Shown here: positions 20,112 through 29,423 of the stretch, piece after piece
Position numbering within the stretch: position 1 is the stretch's first letter
Layout: every line of letters begins with the position of its first letter
Source: an uncultured Thermogutta sp.
GTDB lineage: Bacteria; Planctomycetota; Planctomycetia; Pirellulales; Thermoguttaceae
DNA: 64,000 nucleotides
NCBI GenBank assembly: GCA_937128505.1
Contig: CAKZMM010000083.1
Coordinates: 62,001 to 126,000, forward strand
Reading direction: 5' to 3'
Made by a program: the position numbers and the translations under genes
Notes under the pieces: model-generated
The model's database searches: none
What the model was told of the DNA's origin: nothing
The model's input: only the letters and a program-made list of their open reading frames with translations

Positions 20112-23100
20112 TTAGGGCGATGTCTCCTCCAGTTCGTTGTGCGAGCGGAGAAGAAGCCTTTCCAACTCTGCATGAATCACCTGACTTTGAAGGACGATCA
20201 AGCACTGTGAGGGCCGATCCAACGCAATCTCCCCTGATCCGCCGGCATCGGACCAAAGCCCGCCTCCGAGATCGGCTTTAATCTTTTCGAGAAGTACTTC
20301 TTCGGGAGATTGACCCTCCGCCGTTTTTTCAAGCAGCGCGAGCAATCGTTTTACCCGGTAAAACTCAAACTCCAACCGTTTATCTAGGATTTTTCGCGGA
20401 GAAATCTCCAGAAGTCTCGGTCCCAAAGCCCGATAGCCAAGCCCCAGCGGGAAAAGCATTTGTTCCAGCACCACAGCCAATGGTTCCTCATAGGCCGCGA
20501 TCGTTAAAAGAGTCGAAGGGGATATCCCTTCGGTGGTGCAGGCGGGATAATCAATGACGAGCTTTACGTCTGTTTGACGCTCGATAAACTCCATAACAGA
20601 GCTCAGCGAGGTGGGCTCGAAGAAGTTAACGGTCACGGGCTTCAAAAGGGCCGGCTTGGCACGACCGAGTTGCGTCGCTAATTGATCGGGGCCTTGTGGG
20701 CCGAGAGACAGACCCCCCAGAGAACGGGCGACACGCAAGCGATCTAAAAACTTAGCCACCTGACGCTGGACTAATCCCGTTTGCAAGACCACCACTTCCT
20801 CTCCTTGTATTGTAAGGGTTCCAGCGCTTCCATGCTCCTGCCAGGATTCCGGCGCGATGAACATTCGTATGAAAGTGGCTAGTCGATCGATGTCTTTTGA
20901 ATCCGAACTTGTTAGCCCCTTGAGGGGATAAACGATCGTAACAAGCTCGTTTCTTCGGGATTCTGGCAGTGTAACCACTACGCAGCCATGGGCCAAAGCA
21001 TAAGTCAGACCCCGGGGCTTCAAAATACCCTCGAGTAATTCGCCCAGTGTACCCCCGGCTAAATCGACGCTTACCGGCTGGAGCAGGTCATGGTCGAAGG
21101 CCACCAAAGCATCCAAGTCAAAGGCCACGGGGACATTGGCCATGCGACCTGCTAATCGCACAGCATCAACCAAGGGGATGGAGGGGATTTTTGCCTGGGT
21201 AAATCGCATCGCCAGCCGTTCATCCGGCTGCGGTAGTAACACGCTGTCACTCTCGGCATCCGTCGTATCGGACCGCTTTATGCTCGTTGGCTCACCCGAG
21301 GTCTCCGCCAAAGGCGGCGGCAGGAGTTCATTCCGGCTCGGCCCGGCGCCTCCCGTTGAGCGAACCACCGTCTGCTGCTCATCGCGGGTCGCAGTTGCCC
21401 GCAAATTTCTCGATCCAGAGGCGACCGCAATTCCCTGAGTTTGCTCAGCTCCCCCAAGTGGAGTGTCCATCGGATTCATGTCACGTTCGCCTGGGCCAGC
21501 TCCGAAAGCGGGCGTCTTCGAATCAAATGCCCTTTGCTCTCCTCTAGAATCGTTGTTCGCCACGACTCGCGGGGAAGGAGATGAGTGGAGACGCGGCCCC
21601 ACCGATTCCACAGCTGCAAGATCCAGCGGAAGCCCATCGCCGATGGCGGCCATTTGCTCGAGCACCCTCGGGTCCACATCCCGCGAAATAAATCGCACCG
21701 AGCCGTCCGCCATTCCAGCAAGCATGCCGTGGGGCATACCGCTGCCGAAACCATCCGGCCCGTTGACATAGGGGGGCTTTGTCAGAGGACGAACCGTGGC
21801 CCGACCTCCGGCAGCCCAGGGCCCCAAGTCGGCGTAAACCCCGAGCACGGCGAGGGTATTGGAGGCGCCATCGGGGATATCTTCCAGTCGCACAGGTTGT
21901 CGGTAACTGAACAGCCCTGCCTGCGGAGAACCAGGCGTCCGGTACGGTGCTTCAGGCCCTACGCCGCCTACACCAACGTAGTGGGAACAAGGAAATCCAC
22001 CAGCCGCCACTTTCGTATCGATCAGCGGGTTATCGACGACGGAAAGCGGGCGAAGCGCTACGTCGCGGTTCGGTAGCGTGTTCCACGAGTAGGCGAATCG
22101 CAACTGTCGGTGCCAATCCGCCAGACCCAAATGGGGGAGCAGCATGGCGATCCAACTCAGTCGGGTCTCCGGGGGAAGAAGGGGAGCCCCACCGGCACCC
22201 GGCGGCAATATCCCCCATGCCGAACGATAATCCTCCAATCCCCGCAGGAGGCAACGCTGGTTTTCTTCTGCAATGGTTGCTCCTGCGCTTTGCCAGGCAC
22301 CTAAAAGCTCCGCTCTCGCACCGCTGAGCTTAGCGAGGGTCGAAGCAAGATCGGTTACCAACTTGAGCCGCAACCAAACAATCTCGCCCTCCACTTCGCA
22401 GGTGATGTTTTGGAGATAGTTGCGGACAACCGACCGCAACGGATTTTCAACTTCACCGTGTTCATCCGAGCCATCGCCGGTCCCTAAGGGAGCGCTATTG
22501 CCGTCTGACTTGCCCTCCTGCGATACTTCCGCCCCGGAGATCGTGCTCGTAAACCGACTCAGAGCTTCCCTCAATTGTTGGGCAGTCGTAGGTGTCTCGC
22601 ACAGGAGAGCAAGATCCATCCGACCGTCGGCTTCAGAGCGGTAAAGCGCCAGTATCCCTACCGTAGCCATCGACACCAATTTCCAAACTTCCTTGGCCTC
22701 GGGCCATACCTCGAAAACGGCGTCCAATGGGCGAAATGGAGGGGTTTTCATCGCGCCGAGGTCAATGACCACAAAACAATCGGCCGAAGAGGGGATCAGC
22801 GGCCAGAGTTTTTGAATAGCCGGACTTGCGAACTCAGTCATGGGCTGACGATTATCGCCTAAACTTCGCAGCAAAGCCTCGCGTCCGGTCACGAATGTGC
22901 GGATGTCTAAAATGCCAAACGGGTAAGGCCACCCACTGGTGGCGTCTACCCGAAAGCGAAATGCTCCGATAGACAGATCCGAGAAGTCTCCCCGAAGCGA
23001 AAGTCCGCGCGTCTCATGCCGCGCAGTAAGACAAACCGCGATTATACCTGGGTCTGGCCAGAGAGAAAGATCGCCCAACGCCCAGACGATTTCGCCGATT

Positions 23101-24131
23101 GCTTCTGGCCGAATCCCCAAACTTCCAAGTCCTTGAACGACCGTGGAATCGAACCCGGGTCCTAATACCCAGGAAAAAAACGAAAAAGCATGGGCGGCAG
23201 AGGCCGAGCGAGTATCCAGGCGGCCAAAAGCGCGAGATTCGCGCGGAATCCAACGTCGCCACCACCCCACATCCGGGGCAAATGACGCCAAAGGTTGCGG
23301 GGTGCTTGACCCGTCAATATCCGCAATCCTTAATTCGTTGCCCTGAGCCGCTAGCGGCGGCACGGTTGCGCTATCACCACCGGCTACCTTCACGCCCGAA
23401 CGCCATACCAAACCCCCAATGAACATCCCCAAAGCGAGCATCGCGGCGGATCCAGCTAGGGCTACCCCCAATACCCAACGGTTTGCGATCCATAGGGCCC
23501 AGCTAATGCGTGGGGGTTCCAGGGGATCTCCTGTAACGGACGTAGTGGTCGAAGCCCGAGCAAGCGTTCCTTGCGGCGTCTTTTGCTCCCGCGAAGGTAC
23601 CAAGGAGGATTCTGACGTGCCGAGCGCGGAAAGAATTTGAGCAGCAGCTGCCGACCCCTTCACAGTTTCCCGGGGTACCGCTGGGGATGTTTGGGCGCCT
23701 AGAGACTCCGGAGATGTTTGCGATTCAGCGGCCGCCCGGGTCCCAGGAGTATTGCTGGTTGCTTCCTCCGGTCCAACCGTGCTTTTCGCAACCGGCATCC
23801 CTCCCGAGGTCCCCCGCGACGAGAGTGCTTTCCTATCTCTATCTCCCAAAGTAACCGTTCGAGGCTGCGCTCCTTCACTTGGCGGGGAACTCGGAGCCGC
23901 CAAACCGGAAGATGAAGTAGGACGCTCGGCGGTACCAGAAGGCGATCCAGCTTGGGACTGTTCTGTGTCCGGTTTCCCGGGCGAAATCCCCCTCCAATTA
24001 GCTGGGGGAACGACGTGGACCATGCTCCCACACTTTGGGCAAGTCAGGATGGCACCAATGGCCGCTTCATGGCGGACATTCAGTTTCACCTGACAGGTGG
24101 TGCATTCGATGACGAATAAAACACGGTCCAC
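20112..24131 (-). CDS. Giant mosaic membrane protein: CxxC finger, TM, DUF1559-like and secretin-type N-domains
   Basis: 1339 aa from a GTG start. Residues 1-40 are an MJ0042/zinc-ribbon-like finger (Cys10, Cys13, Cys31, Cys34). Residues 45-205 are a Ser/Pro/Thr-rich linker. Residues 218-243 are the only strong membrane helix, so the large remainder is probably outside the cytoplasm. Residues about 610-845 match DUF1559 (ALNTLPNR-like region, DIPDGASNTLAVLG, FGSGMPHGMLAGMADGSVRFIS). After a low-complexity linker, 950-1110 resemble STN/secretin short domains (VPVAFDLDALVAF and LLEGILKPRGLTYALAHGCV), and 1135-1250 a second such unit. DUF1559 proteins usually begin with a pseudopilin helix, which is missing here. 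The role is unknown; envelope sensing or assembly is conceivable. Confidence 0.85.
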   Translation of the reverse strand: MDRVLFVIECTTCQVKLNVRHEAAIGAILTCPKCGSMVHVVPPANWRGISPGKPDTEQSQAGSPSGTAERPTSSSGLAAPSSPPSEGAQPRTVTLGDRDRKALSSRGTSGGMPVAKSTVGPEEATSNTPGTRAAAESQTSPESLGAQTSPAVPRETVKGSAAAAQILSALGTSESSLVPSREQKTPQGTLARASTTTSVTGDPLEPPRISWALWIANRWVLGVALAGSAAMLALGMFIGGLVWRSGVKVAGGDSATVPPLAAQGNELRIADIDGSSTPQPLASFAPDVGWWRRWIPRESRAFGRLDTRSASAAHAFSFFSWVLGPGFDSTVVQGLGSLGIRPEAIGEIVWALGDLSLWPDPGIIAVCLTARHETRGLSLRGDFSDLSIGAFRFRVDATSGWPYPFGILDIRTFVTGREALLRSLGDNRQPMTEFASPAIQKLWPLIPSSADCFVVIDLGAMKTPPFRPLDAVFEVWPEAKEVWKLVSMATVGILALYRSEADGRMDLALLCETPTTAQQLREALSRFTSTISGAEVSQEGKSDGNSAPLGTGDGSDEHGEVENPLRSVVRNYLQNITCEVEGEIVWLRLKLVTDLASTLAKLSGARAELLGAWQSAGATIAEENQRCLLRGLEDYRSAWGILPPGAGGAPLLPPETRLSWIAMLLPHLGLADWHRQLRFAYSWNTLPNRDVALRPLSVVDNPLIDTKVAAGGFPCSHYVGVGGVGPEAPYRTPGSPQAGLFSYRQPVRLEDIPDGASNTLAVLGVYADLGPWAAGGRATVRPLTKPPYVNGPDGFGSGMPHGMLAGMADGSVRFISRDVDPRVLEQMAAIGDGLPLDLAAVESVGPRLHSSPSPRVVANNDSRGEQRAFDSKTPAFGAGPGERDMNPMDTPLGGAEQTQGIAVASGSRNLRATATRDEQQTVVRSTGGAGPSRNELLPPPLAETSGEPTSIKRSDTTDAESDSVLLPQPDERLAMRFTQAKIPSIPLVDAVRLAGRMANVPVAFDLDALVAFDHDLLQPVSVDLAGGTLGELLEGILKPRGLTYALAHGCVVVTLPESRRNELVTIVYPLKGLTSSDSKDIDRLATFIRMFIAPESWQEHGSAGTLTIQGEEVVVLQTGLVQRQVAKFLDRLRVARSLGGLSLGPQGPDQLATQLGRAKPALLKPVTVNFFEPTSLSSVMEFIERQTDVKLVIDYPACTTEGISPSTLLTIAAYEEPLAVVLEQMLFPLGLGYRALGPRLLEISPRKILDKRLEFEFYRVKRLLALLEKTAEGQSPEEVLLEKIKADLGGGLWSDAGGSGEIALDRPSQCLIVLQSQVIHAELERLLLRSHNELEETSP

Positions 24132-24932
24132 TGTTTGGTCCCAAAGTTAGCCGCAAACTAGATAAAAAGCCATACGCCCGTTGGCATCGCTCTCACGCCG
24201 CGAACAAAAGCCGAATGCTTTACCGGCAAAAGCGGTCTAATCTCCCGCGTAAGGCTGCCGTCACTCCTTTGATAAGCGTAATCCGATCATTTCTGAAACT
24301 TAAAGCATATCGCTTTTTATTTTCGTCGGCTTTTTGAATTTCTCCTTTTTTGGGTTCGGCTTTAAGCGTCTACGGATCACTCTTTGGGGAGCGCCCTTTG
24401 TCGATCACTATTTTAACTCCCGAGGTTCCAAGCAGCCCATGAGCCCCCGCGGCTCCGCGGCTCCGAGCACCCCAAAACGTCCGTCCCTTGTGGTGGTGAG
24501 CCGGTCAGGGCCACCCTGCAAGGTCATCTGACGGATCCCAAATTCTCCTAGCACAACCCGCCCCTAACAGCGAGGGTGACCCGCATTCGAGTCAATTAGA
24601 CGTTGCCACCACGCCCGATCCTTTTTTTCCTAACCGCGCGGCAACGTCCTTCGGTTTCCAGCGAACCCAGCCCTTGCGGCACTTTCCTCTAAATAAGTCT
24701 AAATAAGAGGGTGGAGACCACTCCACGGTCTTCAGCCCTTTGCCCGAGGGGCATGCACTATCGCTTCAGGACACGAAGTCCGGCGAAACCAGATGCCGAA
24801 ACCCCTCGCCTACCGGCTCTGAACTCCTACCCCGCAACCGCGCGGCTACTTATCAATTTTAGATTATCCCGGGCCACAACGTACCCATAGAAAGGCCTCG
24901 AAATGCCTAAGATTAGCAAATTTTGTGGCTTA
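24132..24932. other. Intergenic region
   Basis: About 800 bp. Contains a tandem 10-bp duplication (TCTAAATAAG at 24688-24707) and a GCGGCTCC duplication near 24451. No gene. Confidence 0.5.
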
Positions 24933-26525
24933 TTAACCACCGATGCGCCACCGGTTCAGTAAATCGATGACCCGCTGCCGGTCGAAATTCGGCGGTTGCG
25001 GAAAATCCTGCTCTTGCTCTAACTCTTCCAGGGTTGGTGTTTTGGATGGAACCCCGTTTGGGGGCACATCAAGTCCTGCGATCCAAACAATCGCATTGAG
25101 GACTAAGGTCCGATAACTATCGTTGGCCCAATTCCAATGCCAGTGTCCACCGGTAAAGCCGAAGCCACGCCCTCCATTCGGCCGCTCATACACCCAGGCA
25201 AGGTGTTCGGGCATTCCCTTCCGGGCACGGACGGTGGGATTACCGCTGTGGGGACCGTCCGGACGTTCCCGTGTGCTATCCGGTGGTATCGCCGTGAGCA
25301 CCGGTGTGACTCCTTTCATATTTTCGCGAAACCGCATGTGATAATACCATTCGTCATCCATTTCAAAGGGTTTCACACCGCGGGTTACTGGATGATCGGG
25401 AAACTGCTCGAAACGCGCCGTCCAATGCGGGTTGACCGACCAAAACGTTTCGAAATAACCCCCAATCCAGTCGAGGAATCGATTGCCGGGTTCGCCCTTC
25501 GGTACCTCCACGGCGTAATGCAGCATCGCAATGCCCACCCCACGGTCGGCCAATTTTTGGATCTTGTCTAAATGAGGTAGTGCCGGGTGCCCTCCACCGC
25601 CGTCCGAAAAAATGACAAGCGCGTCTGCGTTATCCAAGGCCGTGGGGTCTTCCGGCCAACCATTCTTGTAAACGACCGCGTGAACATTCAGACCACTTTC
25701 GTTCAAGCATTTCGCCAGCAGAACGCAGCCGGCATTATGCTCGTGGGAAGCATAGCCATGGCTCGGCCGGCCGGCAATAAACACGATCTTTTTGACGTCC
25801 TGCATCGGAAGCCGTTTCAAACGAATGTTCCGCACTTGAACCTTCATCGGAGGACCGGCATGAAGTTGGATTGCCAGCAATCCACTCCGCCGCCGCATCC
25901 CCGTGTCTTCATCGGTACACTCGGACATCACCTGACCGTTGATCTTATGCACGAAATGAAACCCCTGGGCAACGATTTCATATTCGTTCCAGTCTTCCTT
26001 TTTTATCACGGACTGGAGTCCTTGCGGATCACCAAACTGCTCGATGACCTTAGGCTTGTGGTCATCACCGATTACCGTTTTTTGACCGCGGTCGGCCAGG
26101 ATTCCGCGAAATCGCTCCCCGTAAAGTATTCCCGAAAAGCGATCGCCTGCCTCAATATCGGCTTGATAACCACCGACCACCCACGGCCCCCATTTTTCGG
26201 GATCCTCAAAGCTGCGATACTGCACCCCTGAATTGCCCCCGAAGATGCGGTACTCAAACCTAAGGATGAAATCGTCCAACTTACCCACCCGCCAGATCAG
26301 AAACGTGTTATGCTTGGTCGGATTTTCCGGCGTGGTTTGCCCGGTAATGGCTCCGTCTTCCACCCGCCAAAACTTGGGATCACCGTCCCAACCTTTCAGA
26401 GATTGCCCGTCGAAAAGGGACACGAATCCGGACTCATCTCCAGGCTGCTCCTGGCCCGCTGACTGGAGTGCAATCGTTAAGACACACCCTAGTACAAGTA
26501 AACTCACCCATATCTTGCTTTGCAT
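24933..26525 (-). CDS. Secreted DUF1080 (3-keto-disaccharide hydrolase fold) fused to a ThuA-like domain
   Basis: 530 aa, exported: signal peptide MQSKIWVSLLVLGCVLTIAL, cleavage near SAGQ. The N-terminal half (to about residue 235) is a DUF1080 lectin-like/3-keto-glycoside hydrolase domain (FVSLFDGQSLKGWDG, GNSGVQYRSF and NEYEIVAQGFHFVHKINGQV). The second half (from KKIVFIAGRPSHG) is a ThuA/class I GATase-like domain (DALVIFSDGGGGHPALPHLD and FGFTGGHWHWNW). The start is set by AGGAGG seven bases before ATG 26525, the strongest ribosome site in the window; an upstream in-frame start at 26573 would precede it. Likely acts in periplasmic sugar breakdown, with neighbouring glycoside hydrolases. 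Confidence 0.93.
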   Translation of the reverse strand: MQSKIWVSLLVLGCVLTIALQSAGQEQPGDESGFVSLFDGQSLKGWDGDPKFWRVEDGAITGQTTPENPTKHNTFLIWRVGKLDDFILRFEYRIFGGNSGVQYRSFEDPEKWGPWVVGGYQADIEAGDRFSGILYGERFRGILADRGQKTVIGDDHKPKVIEQFGDPQGLQSVIKKEDWNEYEIVAQGFHFVHKINGQVMSECTDEDTGMRRRSGLLAIQLHAGPPMKVQVRNIRLKRLPMQDVKKIVFIAGRPSHGYASHEHNAGCVLLAKCLNESGLNVHAVVYKNGWPEDPTALDNADALVIFSDGGGGHPALPHLDKIQKLADRGVGIAMLHYAVEVPKGEPGNRFLDWIGGYFETFWSVNPHWTARFEQFPDHPVTRGVKPFEMDDEWYYHMRFRENMKGVTPVLTAIPPDSTRERPDGPHSGNPTVRARKGMPEHLAWVYERPNGGRGFGFTGGHWHWNWANDSYRTLVLNAIVWIAGLDVPPNGVPSKTPTLEELEQEQDFPQPPNFDRQRVIDLLNRWRIGG

Positions 26526-26532
26526 TCCTGAA

Positions 26533-26538
26533 CCTCCT
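26533..26538 (-). promoter_or_regulatory. Strong Shine-Dalgarno site
   Basis: AGGAGG on the minus strand, seven bases before the ATG at 26525. It decides the start of the DUF1080-ThuA gene. Confidence 0.8.
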
Positions 26539-26978
26539 TTTCTTCCCAAGCAGTTGACCAAGGCTAGCGGCATTCAATTGCAAGCCGATAGGGCTGCCAA
26601 GCAAAGAGCGAATCCGACCTTCTTTACTTGGCTTCCAAATCGTTCAAAGAACCTCAACACGGTCCATTTACCAATCCGCGCTAGGTAGCTGTTCGTAACT
26701 CTTACGGCGGAAAGTCAACGCAATTTTGCTAGTTCTGGGTGACAATCCTCACAAATCGTAATCCTCAGGAATCGTACGCCCTTTTTGGGTGAAAATATGA
26801 TTACCCGGAAGTGCGGACCGTCCGGGTGGTCCTATCCTTTAAACCTATAGCAAAACTGTAAAACCTTAAACCACCCCCAAAGATGCGCTGTTTGCAATCC
26901 TATCTTAGGGGCATTTGACCATAAATAAAGACGCTAAATAAAAAAATAGAAGAGGCTCCACGCCGACAAACCAACGGT
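26539..26978. other. Intergenic region between the two minus-strand hydrolase genes
   Basis: The space upstream of 26525 and downstream of the GH5-like gene. It carries a tandem duplication of about 16 bp (AATCCTCACAAATCGT at 26744-26759, AATCCTCAGGAATCGT at 26760-26775). Confidence 0.55.
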
Positions 26979-28166
26979 TCAGCCCGCCGCCGCGAACCGT
27001 TTTAAGAATCGTGCCTCTTCCGGGTCAAAGGGGCTGCCATCCTCGCGCAATAGGTCATGTTGCCAGATGCGCGGAGGCGGATCGCCGGGTTTGGAACTCC
27101 AATCATAGAATGTCTGGGTCCGTCCGGCAACTAACCCCCAGTGATACCAGCCCACCGCGTGCCGGCGGAAAATCGGAAGCAGGGCCGCGAACGTGTTGCC
27201 GACCGATCGCCGCAGGAATTCCGTGCAAAGAATCGGACGGTCGAATTGCTTGAGGAACTCAATTCGATTCTCAGCCTCCCCGGGAGGCCCATAATAATGA
27301 AAGGACATAATATCCGATAATTCCTCGAATCGTCGGTGCATTGGGTCGGAGAAATTCGCCCACAGGCCTACAGTAAGGGGCTGTTGAGGCCCAACCGTCC
27401 GTGCCCATTGAAAAGCCTCCTGCACGAGCGGGAGGCTTTGGTGGCCAAGACCTGAATTACCCGGCTCGTTGTAAAGGTCCCACATCAAGACGCGCTCATC
27501 TCGCCCGAAACCGCGGAGCACATCCAGCACGTATCGTTCCAGCCGCACCCAACACCGCCGGTCCAGTACGCACGTTCGTCCCGGGCTTGCAACCCATCGG
27601 CTATTGTGCACCCCGGGCACCGGCGGTTCTTGCGGACCCAGCCGGGGCTCCTGATTCCAACAATCATCGAAAAGCACAAGCATGCTTCGAAAGCCTCGGC
27701 GGTGGGCCAACTCAAGAAATTGATCCAGCCGCTTTGCATGCCCGCCCGGATCGGCCTCCCATACTAAGAAATGCAGAAATACACGAAGGCTATTAAGCCC
27801 CAGATCTCGAGCCCAATTCAACTCCTCGCCTATGGTCTTCGGATCAAAGGTCTCTTGCTGCCACATTTCGATCGTGTTGACGGCAGTCCGCGGGATATAG
27901 TTCACACCTCGGATCTCTCCAAGGTGCTGATACCACTGGGCGGCTCGCTCTTTTGACCATCGGGTCTCCGCAGTCGCCGCTGATGCGGACGAATTCCCGC
28001 CCGCACTGCTCGTCTGCGGCGATTCGTCCTGATAGTACCCGTGGCCAATTTTCCAAAGTCCCAACAAACCCGCAGTTCCGAAAGGCCAAGTCATTACTTC
28101 CCGCACCGCCGTACGACGGTCTAAGGCGTCCCTTTTGGAGTTCGATCTCACGGATTTGTTCTTCAT
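26979..28166 (-). CDS. GH5-like (clan GH-A) exported glycoside hydrolase
   Basis: About 395 aa. The N-terminus (DRRTAVREVMTWPFGTAGLLGL) is Tat-like, with twin Arg followed by a hydrophobic stretch, so export is likely. The catalytic barrel begins at GVNYIPRTAVNTIEMW. The acid/base is in the clan GH-A motif WDLYNEPGN and the probable nucleophile in ILCTEFLRR, in the order and spacing of cellulases and mannanases. The substrate is not predictable. ATG 28166 is preferred over the start at 28205 because the Tat-like signal then lies close to the N-terminus. Confidence 0.87.
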   Translation of the reverse strand: MKNKSVRSNSKRDALDRRTAVREVMTWPFGTAGLLGLWKIGHGYYQDESPQTSSAGGNSSASAATAETRWSKERAAQWYQHLGEIRGVNYIPRTAVNTIEMWQQETFDPKTIGEELNWARDLGLNSLRVFLHFLVWEADPGGHAKRLDQFLELAHRRGFRSMLVLFDDCWNQEPRLGPQEPPVPGVHNSRWVASPGRTCVLDRRCWVRLERYVLDVLRGFGRDERVLMWDLYNEPGNSGLGHQSLPLVQEAFQWARTVGPQQPLTVGLWANFSDPMHRRFEELSDIMSFHYYGPPGEAENRIEFLKQFDRPILCTEFLRRSVGNTFAALLPIFRRHAVGWYHWGLVAGRTQTFYDWSSKPGDPPPRIWQHDLLREDGSPFDPEEARFLKRFAAAG

Positions 28167-29339
28167 GGAATGGCCTTTTGTGCACCGAGTGTTTCGTACG
28201 GTCATATGGTTATATTCCGGCTTTTTCGTTAGTTAGAGCGCAAAGCCCCTCCGCTTTGTTGGCGTGGCACAAAGCACAATATTTCTTGGCTTTATGGAAC
28301 CGTGAAGGTGTCGCAAAGGTAAAACTTAATGGCGTAATGCCGGACTTGGAATATGTCCCCCTTAACGGCCGAACAAACGAGAGAGAAGGTCCAAACCAAC
28401 GGAGAAACAAAAAAATTCCAAAATGAAGCTAAACGCTTGATTTGGCGGGAGTCCGATTCGAGGAGAAATAGTTCCTCCATGGGATTTTTGCGAGGACCGC
28501 CGGCGTAAACTATCCCTAGAAAGATTGCGACCTTGCGGAGGATTGCAGTGGGTACATCTTTGAAGATAGACCCGCGGGGAGACAGCGCTAGGCGCTCAGT
28601 CTTCGTTTTATAAAAGACTTCTTTTTCCAAAAATGAGCATCTCGATCGGATGTCCTCTCAAAAGCACAAAGAAACCGGCACCGCGGCAACCGTTTGAGTG
28701 CTCAAGGCGTGTTTGACCCCATTCACCTCCCCGCCGGAAGAGCGTGTCACAGGGCAGAAGGGTGATTAGAAGACCGAAACGCAAACGGTATCGCCAAGCC
28801 AAGCTAAAGGGGAGTGCCGTAGCATCTTGCCGAATATGCAATTCCTGCCGCCGTTTCGGCATTACGTGGGGCCGCATTCGAGAATTCTGTTCGGCTGGTA
28901 TTATCCGGATAACTTCACATTGCGAGATGTCTCGGCAAGGGGATGCAAACCAGGGGCGGCCGCAGTGGCGTTGTCGTTGGGGGCACCTAGCGGGGCAGAA
29001 AACATCTAAACGGGAGTTATTAAATCTTCGTTGAAAAAGTCGATTGCGAAAGCCATAAACGCGAGTGCAGGCGCGAGAAGAAGAGAAGATTTGGAGAAGG
29101 TTTTTAGAGCTGACCGACGTCCAGAGGGATGTATCCACCGCACTTTAACCCAGGAGGTAAAAGGACCGATGGGAACAACGAATGAATTTGGGGGTTTGAC
29201 AATCAGCCCAATTCCCGACGCATCTATCGAGTGCTGATGTCCCGGTTATGGGATGTGCTAATGCGGGCGCAAATACCCACCCAGCTATCGAGCGCTCACT
29301 ATTTTCGCTTCAACACCTGCTTGCTAAGAATCGGTTGAG
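28167..29339. other. Intergenic region before the tRNA
   Basis: About 1.2 kb. AGGAGG at about 29151 precedes ATG 29169, which opens a 22-codon frame (MGTTNEFGGLTISPIPDASI...) ending at 29237. A short peptide is possible but unsupported. Other open frames lack family resemblance. Confidence 0.4.
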
Positions 29340-29423
29340 CGGAGGGTGTGGGACTCGAACCCACAACCGGCAAAGCCGGCACCTGATTTCGAGTCAGGCT
29401 GCTCACCAGTTCGCGTACCCTCC
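29340..29423 (-). tRNA. tRNA-Ser (anticodon CGA)
   Basis: Read on the minus strand, GGAGGGT at the 5' end pairs perfectly with ACCCTCC at the 3' end. The D-arm (GCGAACTGGTGAGC), anticodon stem CCTGA/TCAGG with loop CTCGAAA (anticodon CGA, codon UCG), a long variable arm TGCCGGCTTTGCCGGTT and the T-arm GTGGGTTCGAGTCCCAC follow. The long variable arm is diagnostic for serine. The discriminator is G at 29340. CCA is not encoded. Confidence 0.97.

Noticed and set aside
25587-26231. 214-codon plus-strand frame inside the DUF1080-ThuA gene
   Set aside because: Antisense to a gene with clear domains; shadow frame.
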